Source: Sphingomonas sp.
GTDB lineage: Bacteria; Pseudomonadota; Alphaproteobacteria; Sphingomonadales; Sphingomonadaceae
Length of the DNA: 64,000 nucleotides
Assembly (NCBI RefSeq): GCF_017304615.1
Contig: NZ_JAFKLZ010000001.1
Location: forward strand, 1 to 64,000
Direction of reading: 5' to 3'
Shown here: piece by piece, positions 7,328-15,952 of the stretch
Position numbering within the stretch: the first letter of the stretch is position 1
How the letters are laid out: every line of letters starts with the position of its first letter
Made by a program: the position numbers and the translations under genes
Notes under the pieces: model-generated
Seen by the model: only the letters and a program-made list of their open reading frames with translations
Told to the model about the DNA's origin: nothing
Database searches by the model: none

Positions 7328-8863
7328 ATGATCAAGCACGCTTTATCCGTCACGCGCGCCGACGACTTCGCGCAATGGTATCAGACCGTGATCGCGGAGG
7401 CCGACATGGCCGAGGAATCCGGGGTGCGCGGGTGCATGGTGATCCGGCCATGGGGCTATGGCATCTGGGAGCGGATGCAGCGCCTGCTCGACGACAAGAT
7501 CAAGGCGACGGGGCACGAGAATTGCTATTTCCCGCTGTTCATCCCGCTCTCCTATTTCGAGAAGGAGGCTGAGCACGTCGAGGGCTTCGCCAAGGAAATG
7601 GCGGTCGTCACGCACCACCGCCTGATCCCCGATGGCAAGGGCAAGCTGATCCCCGATCCCGCCGCCAGGCTGGAGGAACCGTTGGTCGTCCGCCCGACGA
7701 GCGAGACGGTGATCGGCACCGCTTTCTCGCGCTGGGTGCAGTCGTGGCGCGACTTGCCCGTGTTGATCAACCAATGGGCGAACGTCGTGCGCTGGGAAAT
7801 GCGCACGCGGATGTTCCTGCGCACGGCGGAGTTCCTGTGGCAGGAAGGGCATACAGCGCACGCTTCGGAGGCCGAGGCGCGCGAGGAAACGCTCAAGATG
7901 CTCGAGGTGTATCGCTCGTTCGCCGAGGATTGCGTCGCGCTGCCCGTGGTGGCGGGCGAGAAGCCCGAGAACGAGCGTTTCCCCGGTGCGGTGGAGACTT
8001 GGTCGATCGAGGCGATGATGCAGGACGGCAAGGCGCTCCAGGCGGGCACCTCGCACTTCCTCGGCACCAATTTCGCGCACGCTCAGGACATCAAGTTCCA
8101 GAATGCGTCGGGCGAACTCGAATTCGCCAACACGACCAGCTGGGGCGTGTCGACGCGGATGATCGGCGGGCTGATCATGGTGCATGGCGACGACGACGGC
8201 CTGCGCGTTCCGCCGCGCATCGCACCGTGGCAGGTCGTGATCGTGCCGATGCTGCGCGACAATGACGAGGACGCGGCGTTGATCGATTACTGCAAGGGGC
8301 TGCAGGGCGAGCTCGCGGCGCTGTCGGCGTGCGGCGAGCCGGTGCGTGCTTTGCTCGATCTCAAGCCGGTCAAGTCGACCAACAAGCGCTGGGCTTGGGT
8401 CAAGAAGGGCGCACCGATTGTGATTGAGGTCGGCGGGCGCGACATGGCAGGCGGCAATGTCAGCGTGATCCGCCGCGATCGACTGTATCGCGAGGACGGC
8501 AAGCTCGACAGCGCGGCGGTCGCGAAGGGCGATTTCGTCGGCGGTGCGGCGGCGATGTTGGAGGAGATTCAGGCCGGCTTGTTCGCCGACGCCAAGGCGC
8601 GGCTCGACGGCAGCATCGCGCGCGACGTCACCGACATAGCGGGGCTGCAGGCGTTCTTCGCCGAGGGCGTGAAGAACCCCGGCTGGGTCGAGGCGGGCTG
8701 GTCGAAGCCGACCGGCGCCGCGCTCGACAAGGTGGTCGAAACGCTCAAGTCGATGAAGTTGACGCTGCGCAATGTGCCGCAGGGCGCGGCGCCCGCGACC
8801 GGCGCGTGCATTTTCACCGGCGAGCCCGCGGTCGAGCGTGTCCTGATCGCGCGGGCATATTGA
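7328..8863 (+). CDS. proS: Prolyl-tRNA synthetase, archaeal/eukaryotic type
   Basis: The enzyme charges tRNA-Pro with proline. The 511-residue product belongs to the short ProRS type (archaeal/eukaryotic-like) without the inserted editing domain between class II motifs 2 and 3. Recognisable parts are GVRGCMVIRPWGYGIWERMQ near the start, VVRPTSETVIG, the motif 2 region RWEMRTRMFLRTAEFLWQEG, motif 3 around STRMIGGLIMVHGDDDG, and the characteristic final tyrosine (RVLIARAY). The ATG at 7328 gives the expected N-terminus; the upstream in-frame extension lies in the divergent transporter gene. The thioesterase gene follows one base after its stop. Confidence 0.94.
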   Translation: MIKHALSVTRADDFAQWYQTVIAEADMAEESGVRGCMVIRPWGYGIWERMQRLLDDKIKATGHENCYFPLFIPLSYFEKEAEHVEGFAKEMAVVTHHRLIPDGKGKLIPDPAARLEEPLVVRPTSETVIGTAFSRWVQSWRDLPVLINQWANVVRWEMRTRMFLRTAEFLWQEGHTAHASEAEAREETLKMLEVYRSFAEDCVALPVVAGEKPENERFPGAVETWSIEAMMQDGKALQAGTSHFLGTNFAHAQDIKFQNASGELEFANTTSWGVSTRMIGGLIMVHGDDDGLRVPPRIAPWQVVIVPMLRDNDEDAALIDYCKGLQGELAALSACGEPVRALLDLKPVKSTNKRWAWVKKGAPIVIEVGGRDMAGGNVSVIRRDRLYREDGKLDSAAVAKGDFVGGAAAMLEEIQAGLFADAKARLDGSIARDVTDIAGLQAFFAEGVKNPGWVEAGWSKPTGAALDKVVETLKSMKLTLRNVPQGAAPATGACIFTGEPAVERVLIARAY

Positions 8864-8864
8864 G

Positions 8865-9293
8865 ATGATCTGGCTCAACGGCACCAAGCCCGACCTCGCG
8901 GCGATGACCGCGCTCGGCGCGAAGTCGATGCCCGGCCTGCTCGGGATCGAGTTCGTCGATGCCGGCGACGACTGGGTGTCCGCGCGAATGCCGGTCGATG
9001 CGCGCACGCATCAGCCATTCGGGCGGCTGCACGGCGGCGCCTCGGTCGCGCTGGCGGAGACGGTCGCGTCGATGGGCGGAGCGATGACGCTCGATCTGAC
9101 GAAGCAGACGACCGTGGGGCTGGAGATCAACGCCAATCATATCCGCCCGGCGATGAGCGGTTACGTCACAGCGACCGCCAAGGCGGAGTCGGCCGGCCGC
9201 ACGACGCAGATTTGGACGATCCGCATCACCAATGAGGAAGGCAAGCTGGTGTGCCTGTCGCGGATCACGCTGGCGGTCATTTCGGTCGCCTAG
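8865..9293 (+). CDS. PaaI/YdiI-type hotdog thioesterase
   Basis: The 142-residue protein has a single hotdog fold of the acyl-CoA thioesterase II-like (PaaI, EntH, MenI) family. The diagnostic stretch is FGRLHGGASVALAETVAS, with the catalytic acidic residue (Glu) in the central helix and HGG forming the oxyanion/CoA site. GLEINANHIRP and a C-terminal strand set complete the fold. It starts one base after the proS stop, so the two are probably co-transcribed. The acyl substrate cannot be read from sequence; 1,4-dihydroxy-2-naphthoyl-CoA or a phenylacetyl-CoA derivative are family precedents only. Confidence 0.88.
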   Translation: MIWLNGTKPDLAAMTALGAKSMPGLLGIEFVDAGDDWVSARMPVDARTHQPFGRLHGGASVALAETVASMGGAMTLDLTKQTTVGLEINANHIRPAMSGYVTATAKAESAGRTTQIWTIRITNEEGKLVCLSRITLAVISVA

Positions 9294-9349
9294 CGAAGGA
9301 TAAAGCGCGCTTAGCCGTTGGGCCTCGCATGGAAAGCTGGAGGGCGAGC

Positions 9350-10243
9350 ATGCGCGGGGTGTTGATCGGGCTGGGTTTGATGGGCGTCGCGCTGCAACTG
9401 GCTGCTCCCGCCCCTGCCGCCGAACCGTCGTTGCAATCGATGACGGTCGGCAGCCGCGAATACAAATTGTTCGTGCCGCCGCGGCCGGGCCCCAAGCCGC
9501 TGGTAATCGTGCTCCACGGCGGCGGGGGCAATGGCGCGCAAGTCGCGCGATCGGCGGGTCTGGTCGAGAAAGCGGCGAAGGAAGGCTTCGTGCTCGCGCT
9601 CCCCGAAGGTACGGCTCGGTTAGGCAAACTCCAGACGTGGAATGCCGGCGGCTGCTGTGCCTACGCGATGCGACAGGGGATCGATGATGTCGGCTTCATC
9701 CGGGCGCTGATCGATGCCGAGGTCGCAAGCGGCCGCGCCGATCCGAAGCGCATCTATGTCGCGGGCATGTCGAACGGGGGGATGATGACGCACCGGATCG
9801 CGATCGCGCTGGGCGATCGTATCGCCGCCGCGACCGTGTTCGTCGGTTCTCTCTTCGGCGACGAGGCAAAGCCCGTTGCGCCGGTGCCGATGCTGATCGT
9901 CAATGCCGCCAACGACGAGGATGTGCCGATCGAGGGTGGGATCGGTTCGAAGACGGTACGCGGCGCGCAGTCGGCGCCGTTCAAACCGGCGCGCTATGCC
10001 GCGACATGGTGGGCGAGCGCCGACGGATGCCGCGTAAACCCGACGCGATCGGAGACGGCCGACTATGTACGGGAGTTGTGGAGCGATTGCGCGAAGGGCA
10101 GCGCGGTCGATTTCTACATCGTCAAGGATGCCGAACATGGCTGGCCCGGCGGCACGATTGGTCGTCCCGGCGTGACGCGGTCGACGGGAAGGGTGAACGG
10201 CACCGATCTGATGTGGGCATTCTTCGCCGCCCACCACCGCTAG
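9350..10243 (+). CDS. Secreted alpha/beta-hydrolase of the LpqC/PHB-depolymerase-like family
   Basis: A 297-residue exported esterase. The N-terminus MRGVLIGLGLMGVALQLAAP is a signal peptide with probable cleavage after APAA. The hydrolase core shows LVIVLHGGGGNG (oxyanion loop), the nucleophile elbow GMSNGG with Ser, an acid loop near NAANDEDVPI, and the catalytic His in AEHGWPGG. This is the COG3509 pattern, which includes polyhydroxybutyrate depolymerases and feruloyl esterases. ATG 9350 is chosen because GGAGG (9339-9343) precedes it by six bases. ATG 9329 is possible but has no site. Paired cysteines GGCC and later Cys suggest a periplasmic disulfide. Substrate not certain. Confidence 0.85.
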   Translation: MRGVLIGLGLMGVALQLAAPAPAAEPSLQSMTVGSREYKLFVPPRPGPKPLVIVLHGGGGNGAQVARSAGLVEKAAKEGFVLALPEGTARLGKLQTWNAGGCCAYAMRQGIDDVGFIRALIDAEVASGRADPKRIYVAGMSNGGMMTHRIAIALGDRIAAATVFVGSLFGDEAKPVAPVPMLIVNAANDEDVPIEGGIGSKTVRGAQSAPFKPARYAATWWASADGCRVNPTRSETADYVRELWSDCAKGSAVDFYIVKDAEHGWPGGTIGRPGVTRSTGRVNGTDLMWAFFAAHHR

Positions 10244-10247
10244 AACG

Positions 10248-10580
10248 TTACGCGATCCGCAGGGTGAGTGCACGCATCATGGCGCGTTCGATCTGTTCGT
10301 CGAAGCGGCATCCGACCATGCCGTCCACGCACCACACCACGGTCGCCGCGACCGGCATCCGCCCGTCGAAACGAAGCCACAGCCGCTCGCCTTCATCCGC
10401 CTCGATCCCCGCCGCAAGGCGGCAGCCGTAGGTCGAAAGATCGTGGAGCAACGCATCGACCGGCGTCTTGCCGTGGCGGCGCACGCTCGCTCGCGTGATC
10501 GACAACTTGAGGCGCGGTTCGGCGCGCTGTTCGAGCGATGCCGGTTCGACCCGGCGATATTGCGAATATCTCGTTGCCAC
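10248..10580 (-). CDS. PilZ domain protein
   Basis: A 110-residue single-domain protein. QRAEPRLKLSITRASVRR resembles the RxxxR c-di-GMP-binding loop at the start of PilZ, and DLSTYGCRLA corresponds to the DxSxxG motif. The rest forms the small beta barrel ending RFDEQIERAMMR. It may read the second messenger c-di-GMP, although the first motif is not a perfect RxxxR. I start it at GTG 10580, preceded by GGGGGC four to five bases upstream. The open frame continues to 10739, but that part lies inside trhO. It is convergent with the esterase gene. Confidence 0.82.
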   Translation of the reverse strand: MATRYSQYRRVEPASLEQRAEPRLKLSITRASVRRHGKTPVDALLHDLSTYGCRLAAGIEADEGERLWLRFDGRMPVAATVVWCVDGMVGCRFDEQIERAMMRALTLRIA

Positions 10581-10635
10581 GAACGGCCCCCGGTATGCCC
10601 GGGAAAGAGCGTGACCGGAATAGGTTAACAAATCG

Positions 10636-11559
10636 TTAAGAACTGTCTTTAGTATAGGTCGCGCCGACATGCGTTTCGCCGCGTGCTTCGGCGAGCATCG
10701 CCTGGCGATGACGTTCGGCATAGCCCGCGCGGGCGGCATCGTCGCGTGTGCCGTGGCAAGCGGGGCAGCTCACGCCTTCCTCGTAGAGGGCGGACGCGCG
10801 GTCCTCGGGACCGACCGGCATACGGCAGCCGCGGCAGAGTTGGTGGGTACCGACGGTCAGGCCGTGGCCGAGCGCGACGCGTTCGTCGAACACGAAACAC
10901 TCGCCGTGCCAGCGGCTTTCGTCTGCGGGAACCTCCTCTAGATACTTCAGGATGCCGCCTCGCAAGTGGCGGACGTCCGCGATCCCTTCCGCCTTGAGCA
11001 GGGCGGTTGCCTTCTCGCAACGGATGCCGCCGGTACAGAACATCGCGACGCGCTCCGCCCGCTCGATCTCGTCGCGGTGGGCGCGGAACCAAGCGGGAAA
11101 GTCACTGAAGCTCGCCGTCCGCGGATCGACCGCGCCGGCGAAACTGCCCACACGCACTTCGTAATCGTTGCGCGTGTCGATCACGAGCGTGCCGGGCTGT
11201 TCGATCAGCGTGTTCCAGTCGGCGGGCGCGACGTACGTGCCGACGCTGCCGATCGGATCGACCGCCTCTCCCATCGTCACGATCTCGCGCTTGAGCCGGA
11301 CCTTGAGGCGGTGGAATGGCATAGTCTCCGCGGTCGAGAACTTGACCTCCAGATCGGCGCAATCGGGCAGGGTAAGGATGTACGCGAGCACTCGATCGAT
11401 GCCGTCGGGTGGCCCGGCGATGGTGCCGTTGATCCCCTCGGTCGCGAGGAGAAGCGTGCCTTTAATCCCTTCCGCTACGCACAAATCGAGTAACGGCTCC
11501 CGTAGCGCGGCGGGGTCGGGGAAGTGGGCGAAACGATAGAGCGCGGCGACCTGAATCAC
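10636..11559 (-). CDS. trhO: tRNA uridine(34) hydroxylase, rhodanese-like
   Basis: TrhO (formerly YceA) hydroxylates U34 of certain tRNAs with molecular oxygen, the first step to 5-oxyacetyl-uridine wobble bases. The 307-residue protein has an N-terminal domain with LLLATEGINGTIAG, a rhodanese domain with VIDTRNDYEVRVG, and the active-site loop MFCTGGIRCEKA (Cys175). A C-terminal tail carries CRGCRMPVG and CPACHG cysteine pairs, likely zinc-binding. The start GTG 11559 overlaps the glpD stop as GTGA, so the two are translated in series; the five-residue longer frame is unlikely. Confidence 0.92.
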   Translation of the reverse strand: MIQVAALYRFAHFPDPAALREPLLDLCVAEGIKGTLLLATEGINGTIAGPPDGIDRVLAYILTLPDCADLEVKFSTAETMPFHRLKVRLKREIVTMGEAVDPIGSVGTYVAPADWNTLIEQPGTLVIDTRNDYEVRVGSFAGAVDPRTASFSDFPAWFRAHRDEIERAERVAMFCTGGIRCEKATALLKAEGIADVRHLRGGILKYLEEVPADESRWHGECFVFDERVALGHGLTVGTHQLCRGCRMPVGPEDRASALYEEGVSCPACHGTRDDAARAGYAERHRQAMLAEARGETHVGATYTKDSS

Positions 11560-13007
11560 GCCAGCGCATCCCACGCCTTTTCAAACGCCGCGCGCTGGTC
11601 GGCGGTCAGGTGCAACCCCAACTTGCTGCGCCGGTCGAGCGCGTCGGCGGCGGTCCTCGCCCATTCGCGATCGCGCATCCAGCGCGCCTCGACCTCGGTC
11701 AGCCCGCCGCCCAAATCGGTGCCCATCCCAGCCTCGTCGGCCACGCCCGCCAGCATCTCGGCGAGCATCGTACCGTACGCATGCGCCATCCGCGCGGACC
11801 GCTCGTAGCCCAGGAACGGCCAAGTCGCGCGGACCTTTACCAGATAGGCGTCGAAATCGCCGATCGCCCCGCCGGGGAACACCCGCGCCCGCGTCACTGG
11901 ATGCGCATCGATGCCGAGCGACGGCGCGAGCTTGCCCATCGCTTCTTCGGCGAGGTGGCGGCCGGTGGTGATCTTGCCGCCGAACACGCTGAGCAACGGC
12001 GGGCCGTTTGTGTCGAGTTCGAGGACGTAGTCGCGCGTCACCGCCTTCGCCTCGCTCGCGCCATCGTCGTAGAGCGGACGCACCCCCGACCAAACGTGCG
12101 TCACGTCCGCAGGGCTGATCTGCTTCACGAAGTGGTGGTTCGCGCCCTCGCACAGATACTTGATCTCGTCGTCGGAGATGACGGCGTCCTCGGGCTTGTC
12201 GACCGGAATGTCGGTGGTCCCGATCTCTGTCTCGCCTTGCCAGGGGATCGCGAAGATGATGCGGCGATCGGGAAGTTGCAGGATATAGGCGTGGTCGCCG
12301 TCGTAGAGTTTGGGCACGACGATGTGGCTGCCTTTGACCAGCCGCACATTCGCCGCGGCGCTCACGCCGAGCTTCTCCAGCATCAAATGGACCCACGGTC
12401 CCGCGGCGTTGACCATCGCGCGCGCCTCGACGGTCCGCCCGTCGGACAGGGTCGCCCGCCACACACCACCCTCGCGCCGCGCGCTCTCAAGCGCCACGCC
12501 CGTGCAGATCTCCGCCCCGTTCGCCGCCGCATCGACCGCGTTGAGCAGCGTCAGCCGCGAGTCGTCGACCTGCGCGTCCGAATAGACGAACCCACTGTCG
12601 CCGCCCTTCAGCGGGGCGATGTAGTCCGTGTCGCTCTTGCGCAGTCCGCGTGATCGCGGGAGCGACATCTTCCCGCCGAGGAAATCGTAGAGATAGAGGC
12701 CGATCCGCACCATCCACCATGGACGTACCGCATTTTCCTGCGGCAGCACGAAGCGCAGCGGCCGGATAATGTGCGGCGCGGCATGGACCAGCCGCTCGCG
12801 TTCGCGCAACGCTTCCGCGACCAGTTTGAACTCATAATATTCGAGGTAGCGCAGTCCGCCGTGGATCAGCTTGGTCGATGCCGACGAGGTATGGCTGGCC
12901 AGGTCGTCGCGTTCCACCAGCAGCACGGTCTGGCCGAGCAGCGACGCTTCGCGCGCGATGGCGCAGCCGTTGATGCCGCCGCCGATGATCAGGAGGTCGT
13001 AAGTCAC
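11556..13007 (-). CDS. glpD: Aerobic glycerol-3-phosphate dehydrogenase
   Basis: A membrane-associated flavoenzyme that oxidises glycerol-3-phosphate to dihydroxyacetone phosphate and passes electrons to quinone. The 483-residue product has the FAD dinucleotide fold at its N-terminus (DLLIIGGGINGCAIARE), then LVERDDLASHTSSASTKLIHGGLRYLE, which is diagnostic for GlpD. IGTTDIPVD and the YLCEGAN region follow, with VFGGKITTGRHLAEEA near the C-terminal domain. It is the first gene of a pair with trhO and is divergent from rnr across 48 bases. No glycerol kinase or facilitator gene is in the window. Confidence 0.95.
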   Translation of the reverse strand: MTYDLLIIGGGINGCAIAREASLLGQTVLLVERDDLASHTSSASTKLIHGGLRYLEYYEFKLVAEALRERERLVHAAPHIIRPLRFVLPQENAVRPWWMVRIGLYLYDFLGGKMSLPRSRGLRKSDTDYIAPLKGGDSGFVYSDAQVDDSRLTLLNAVDAAANGAEICTGVALESARREGGVWRATLSDGRTVEARAMVNAAGPWVHLMLEKLGVSAAANVRLVKGSHIVVPKLYDGDHAYILQLPDRRIIFAIPWQGETEIGTTDIPVDKPEDAVISDDEIKYLCEGANHHFVKQISPADVTHVWSGVRPLYDDGASEAKAVTRDYVLELDTNGPPLLSVFGGKITTGRHLAEEAMGKLAPSLGIDAHPVTRARVFPGGAIGDFDAYLVKVRATWPFLGYERSARMAHAYGTMLAEMLAGVADEAGMGTDLGGGLTEVEARWMRDREWARTAADALDRRSKLGLHLTADQRAAFEKAWDALA

Positions 13008-13055
13008 GCGCTTCTCCTAGCGTGATCGTCGCGAACCGCCTATCTCCCTCGTCAG

Positions 13056-15287
13056 ATGGCGAAACCACGAAAACAACCCGGCCTGCCGAGCCGCCAGCAG
13101 ATCATCGACTTCATCACCTCGTCACCGACTCCGGCGGGCAAGCGCGAGATCGCCAAGGCTTTCGGGCTGACAGCGCAGGAAAAGATCGCGCTGAAGGCAC
13201 TGCTCAAGGGCATGGCCGACGAGGGCCTGATCGACAGCGCGCCCGGCCGCGCGTTCCACAAGATGGGCGGACTGCCCAAGGTCACGGTGCTGCGGATCAC
13301 CGATGTCGATGACAGCGGTAATGTCTGGGCGGTGCCGGAGCGCTGGGACGCCGACGCCATGCCGATGCCGAAACTGCGCGTGCGTGAGCGGGGGAAGCGG
13401 TCGGCGCTCGGGGTGGGCGACCGTATCTTGGCGCGCACCGAGGAAGCCGGGAAGGGCTGGATCGCGCATCCGATGAAGCAGCTTGCCAAAGGCGACGAGC
13501 TGATGCTCGGCGTGCTGCGCAAGGAAGCGAACGGGCTGTGGCTCGAAGGCGTCGAGAAGCGCGAGCGGCGGCAATATCCCGTCAGCGACGCGGGCGATGC
13601 GCAGCCCGGCGACCTGGTGCTGGCGGAAAAGGCGGGGCGCCCGCCGCGGATCACCGCGCGCGTGACCGAGCGGCTCGGCGATCCGTTCGCGCCACGCAGC
13701 TTCTCGCTGATCGCGATCCACGAGCACGGCATCCCGGACGTGTTTGCGCCGGAAGCCCTTGAAGAAGCGGAGCGCGTTGCGAAGCAGCCATTGGGTACTG
13801 GCCGCGAGGACCTGACCCACTTGCCGATCGTCGCGATCGACCCGGCCGACGCACGCGACCATGACGATGCTGTGTGGGCCGTGCCCGACGACGATCCGGC
13901 CAATGCCGGCGGGTGGAAAGCGGTGGTCGCGATCGCCGACGTGTCGTTCTATGTTCACCCCGGCTCGGCGATCGACCGCGAGGCGCGGCGGCGCGGCAAT
14001 TCGGTCTATTTCCCCGACCGCGTCGTGCCGATGCTGCCCGAAATCCTGTCGGCGGAAGTGTGCAGCCTGAAGACCGGCGAGGATCGCGCCGCGCTCGCCT
14101 GCCATCTGAAGGTCGGCAAGGACGGGCAGCTCAAAAGCTGGCGCTTCACCCGCGCGGTGGTGCGGATCGCGGCGAACATCGCCTATGAGGATGCGCAGGC
14201 CGCGATCGACGGACAGCTCGACCATCCGCTGACCGAGGTTGCGTTGAAGCCGCTTTGGGCCTGCTGGCACGCGCTTGCCAAGGCGCGCGATGCCCGCGAA
14301 CCGCTCGATCTCGATCTCCCCGAAAGGCGCGTCGTGCTCGACGAGAAGGGGCGGATCATGTCGGTCGCGCCGCGCGAGCGGCTCGACGCGCATCGGCTGA
14401 TCGAGGATTACATGATCGCCGCCAATGTGGCGGCCGCCAAGGCGCTCGAGGCCAAGAAGGCGCCGGTCATGTACCGCGTCCACGAACCGCCCGCGCGCGA
14501 GAAGTTGATCGGGCTGAAGGATTATCTGGAGACGTACGGCGTCAAGCTGGCGCTGGGTCAGGTGATTCGCCCGTCGACGTTCAACCACATCCTCGATCGC
14601 GTCGGCAACGTCGATTTCCGCCCGCAGGTGATGGAGCAGATCCTGCGCAGCCAGACCCAGGCCTATTACGCACCGGCCAATCACGGCCATTTCGGGCTCG
14701 CGCTGGGTAGTTACGCCCACTTCACCTCACCGATCCGGCGCTATGCCGACATGCTGGTGCATCGCTCGCTGGTCGAGGCCTACAAGCTCGGCCCCGGCGG
14801 GCTGACGCCGGACGAGGCCGCGGGGATGGAGCGGATCGGCGAGGCGATCAGCCGGCTCGAACGCCGTGCGATGGAGGCGGAACGCGACACGATCGACCGC
14901 TATGTCGCGGCCTATCTGGCGGAACGTGTCGGCGAACTGGTCGAGGTGCGGATCACCGGGGTCACCAACTTCGGCTTTTTCGCGACGGTCGACGGGATCG
15001 GCGGCGACGGGCTGATGCCGGTACGCGATCTGGGTGGTTCTTCGGGCGGCGAGTATTTCCGCTACGACGAAACGGCGAAAAAGCTGGTCGGCGAGCAATC
15101 GGGCGACGAGTTCACCATCGGCCAGCGGCTGACGTTGCGGCTGGCGGAATCGAACCCGGTGTCGGGCGCGTTGCGCTTCGAACTGCCGGAGGGGAAAGGC
15201 GCAAGGCCCGGCAGCCGGCCACCACGAGTCTTGAAACGGCGCGGGCGTCCGTCCAACATCCGCCATCAGGGCAAGCGACGGAAGTAG
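13056..15287 (+). CDS. rnr: Ribonuclease R
   Basis: This is a processive 3'-to-5' exoribonuclease of the RNB family that degrades structured RNA. It has 743 residues. Order of parts: an N-terminal winged-helix-like region (about 1-75), cold-shock domains, and the RNB catalytic domain starting near DPADARDHDDAVWA with its metal-binding aspartates. YAHFTSPIRRYADMLVHR is the typical RNB C-terminal block. An S1 domain (VEVRITGVTNFGFFATVDG) comes next, followed by a basic tail ending in KRRK. The ATG at 13056 gives the expected N-terminus. Two small membrane-protein genes follow directly. Confidence 0.95.
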   Translation: MAKPRKQPGLPSRQQIIDFITSSPTPAGKREIAKAFGLTAQEKIALKALLKGMADEGLIDSAPGRAFHKMGGLPKVTVLRITDVDDSGNVWAVPERWDADAMPMPKLRVRERGKRSALGVGDRILARTEEAGKGWIAHPMKQLAKGDELMLGVLRKEANGLWLEGVEKRERRQYPVSDAGDAQPGDLVLAEKAGRPPRITARVTERLGDPFAPRSFSLIAIHEHGIPDVFAPEALEEAERVAKQPLGTGREDLTHLPIVAIDPADARDHDDAVWAVPDDDPANAGGWKAVVAIADVSFYVHPGSAIDREARRRGNSVYFPDRVVPMLPEILSAEVCSLKTGEDRAALACHLKVGKDGQLKSWRFTRAVVRIAANIAYEDAQAAIDGQLDHPLTEVALKPLWACWHALAKARDAREPLDLDLPERRVVLDEKGRIMSVAPRERLDAHRLIEDYMIAANVAAAKALEAKKAPVMYRVHEPPAREKLIGLKDYLETYGVKLALGQVIRPSTFNHILDRVGNVDFRPQVMEQILRSQTQAYYAPANHGHFGLALGSYAHFTSPIRRYADMLVHRSLVEAYKLGPGGLTPDEAAGMERIGEAISRLERRAMEAERDTIDRYVAAYLAERVGELVEVRITGVTNFGFFATVDGIGGDGLMPVRDLGGSSGGEYFRYDETAKKLVGEQSGDEFTIGQRLTLRLAESNPVSGALRFELPEGKGARPGSRPPRVLKRRGRPSNIRHQGKRRK

Positions 15288-15296
15288 GGGTCGAAT

Positions 15297-15611
15297 ATGG
15301 GTGGAGCAGCGGCAGGAGCAGCAGGGGCGGCCATGGCACGCGCACGGCGGCGGTTGATCTCGCATTTCATGACGGCCGATGCGGTCGCGGCCGACAAGGC
15401 GATTGGTTACGCGCCCGAACGTGGGATGGAGCGGCGGTTGCTCGAACGGCTGATCGAGCAAGGCGTGCTACACGTCGCCAAGGCCGGGACTTATTGGCTC
15501 GACATTCCCGCCTACGACAAATGGAACCGCAAGCGGCGGCGGCGCGCGGGGATCATGGTGGGCACGGCGGTCGCGATCGGCGCGGCGCTCAGCATCTTTG
15601 CGGGCGGATGA
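15297..15611 (+). CDS. Small tail-anchored protein, paralogue A
   Basis: A 104-residue protein of unknown function. It has an Ala/Gly-rich start, a helical middle (residues about 20-60), a VAKAGTYWLDIPAYDKW stretch resembling a wing of a small winged-helix fold, an Arg/Lys cluster (KRRRR), and one C-terminal membrane helix (about 84-101). The basic patch before the helix predicts the N-terminal part stays in the cytoplasm. AGGGG six bases before ATG 15297 supports that start; ATG 15333 is an alternative. It overlaps the next gene as ATGA, and the next gene encodes a protein of the same plan. It follows rnr by nine bases. Confidence 0.75.
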   Translation: MGGAAAGAAGAAMARARRRLISHFMTADAVAADKAIGYAPERGMERRLLERLIEQGVLHVAKAGTYWLDIPAYDKWNRKRRRRAGIMVGTAVAIGAALSIFAGG

Positions 15612-15952
15612 CCGACCGGCTGCGGCTGACCGGCCTCACGCCGCCCCCTGCGCCGCCGCGATTGCCGCCGGGCGCCTTACGGGTGCGCGGGCGGATCGCC
15701 GAGGCGATGCTGGCGGCGCACGCGCTGTCGCCCGAGGATGCGATCGATTTCACGCCCGACCCGCGCGACGCGACGGCGTTCGCGAAGCTGTGTGACGCCG
15801 GGATCGTTCGCGCAGTGCCGGGCGGGCAGTTCTGGTTCGATCTCGTGGCGTACCACTTGCGCGAACAGGCGCGCAGCCGCGACGCAGTCATCTGGAGCCT
15901 TGGCGTCTCGGTGATGATCGCTGCCGCTGCTCTGTTATTCTATCGTGGCTAG
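15608..15952 (+). CDS. Small tail-anchored protein, paralogue B
   Basis: A 114-residue protein of unknown function. A Pro-rich N-terminus is followed by a helical section, GIVRAVPGGQFWFDLVAYHLRE, and a C-terminal membrane helix (about 96-111). The line-up with the preceding gene is clear: GVLHVAKAGTYWLDIPAY there matches GIVRAVPGGQFWFDLVAY here, with a basic segment and a terminal membrane helix in both. The pair therefore looks like a tandem duplication that diverged. Start ATG 15608 overlaps the upstream stop by four bases. Its 3' end overlaps the convergent reductase gene by four bases. Confidence 0.78.
   Translation: MTDRLRLTGLTPPPAPPRLPPGALRVRGRIAEAMLAAHALSPEDAIDFTPDPRDATAFAKLCDAGIVRAVPGGQFWFDLVAYHLREQARSRDAVIWSLGVSVMIAAAALLFYRG

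Noticed and set aside
13122-14720. A 532-codon minus frame inside rnr
   Set aside because: It is antisense to the RNB catalytic core, which has all its motifs.
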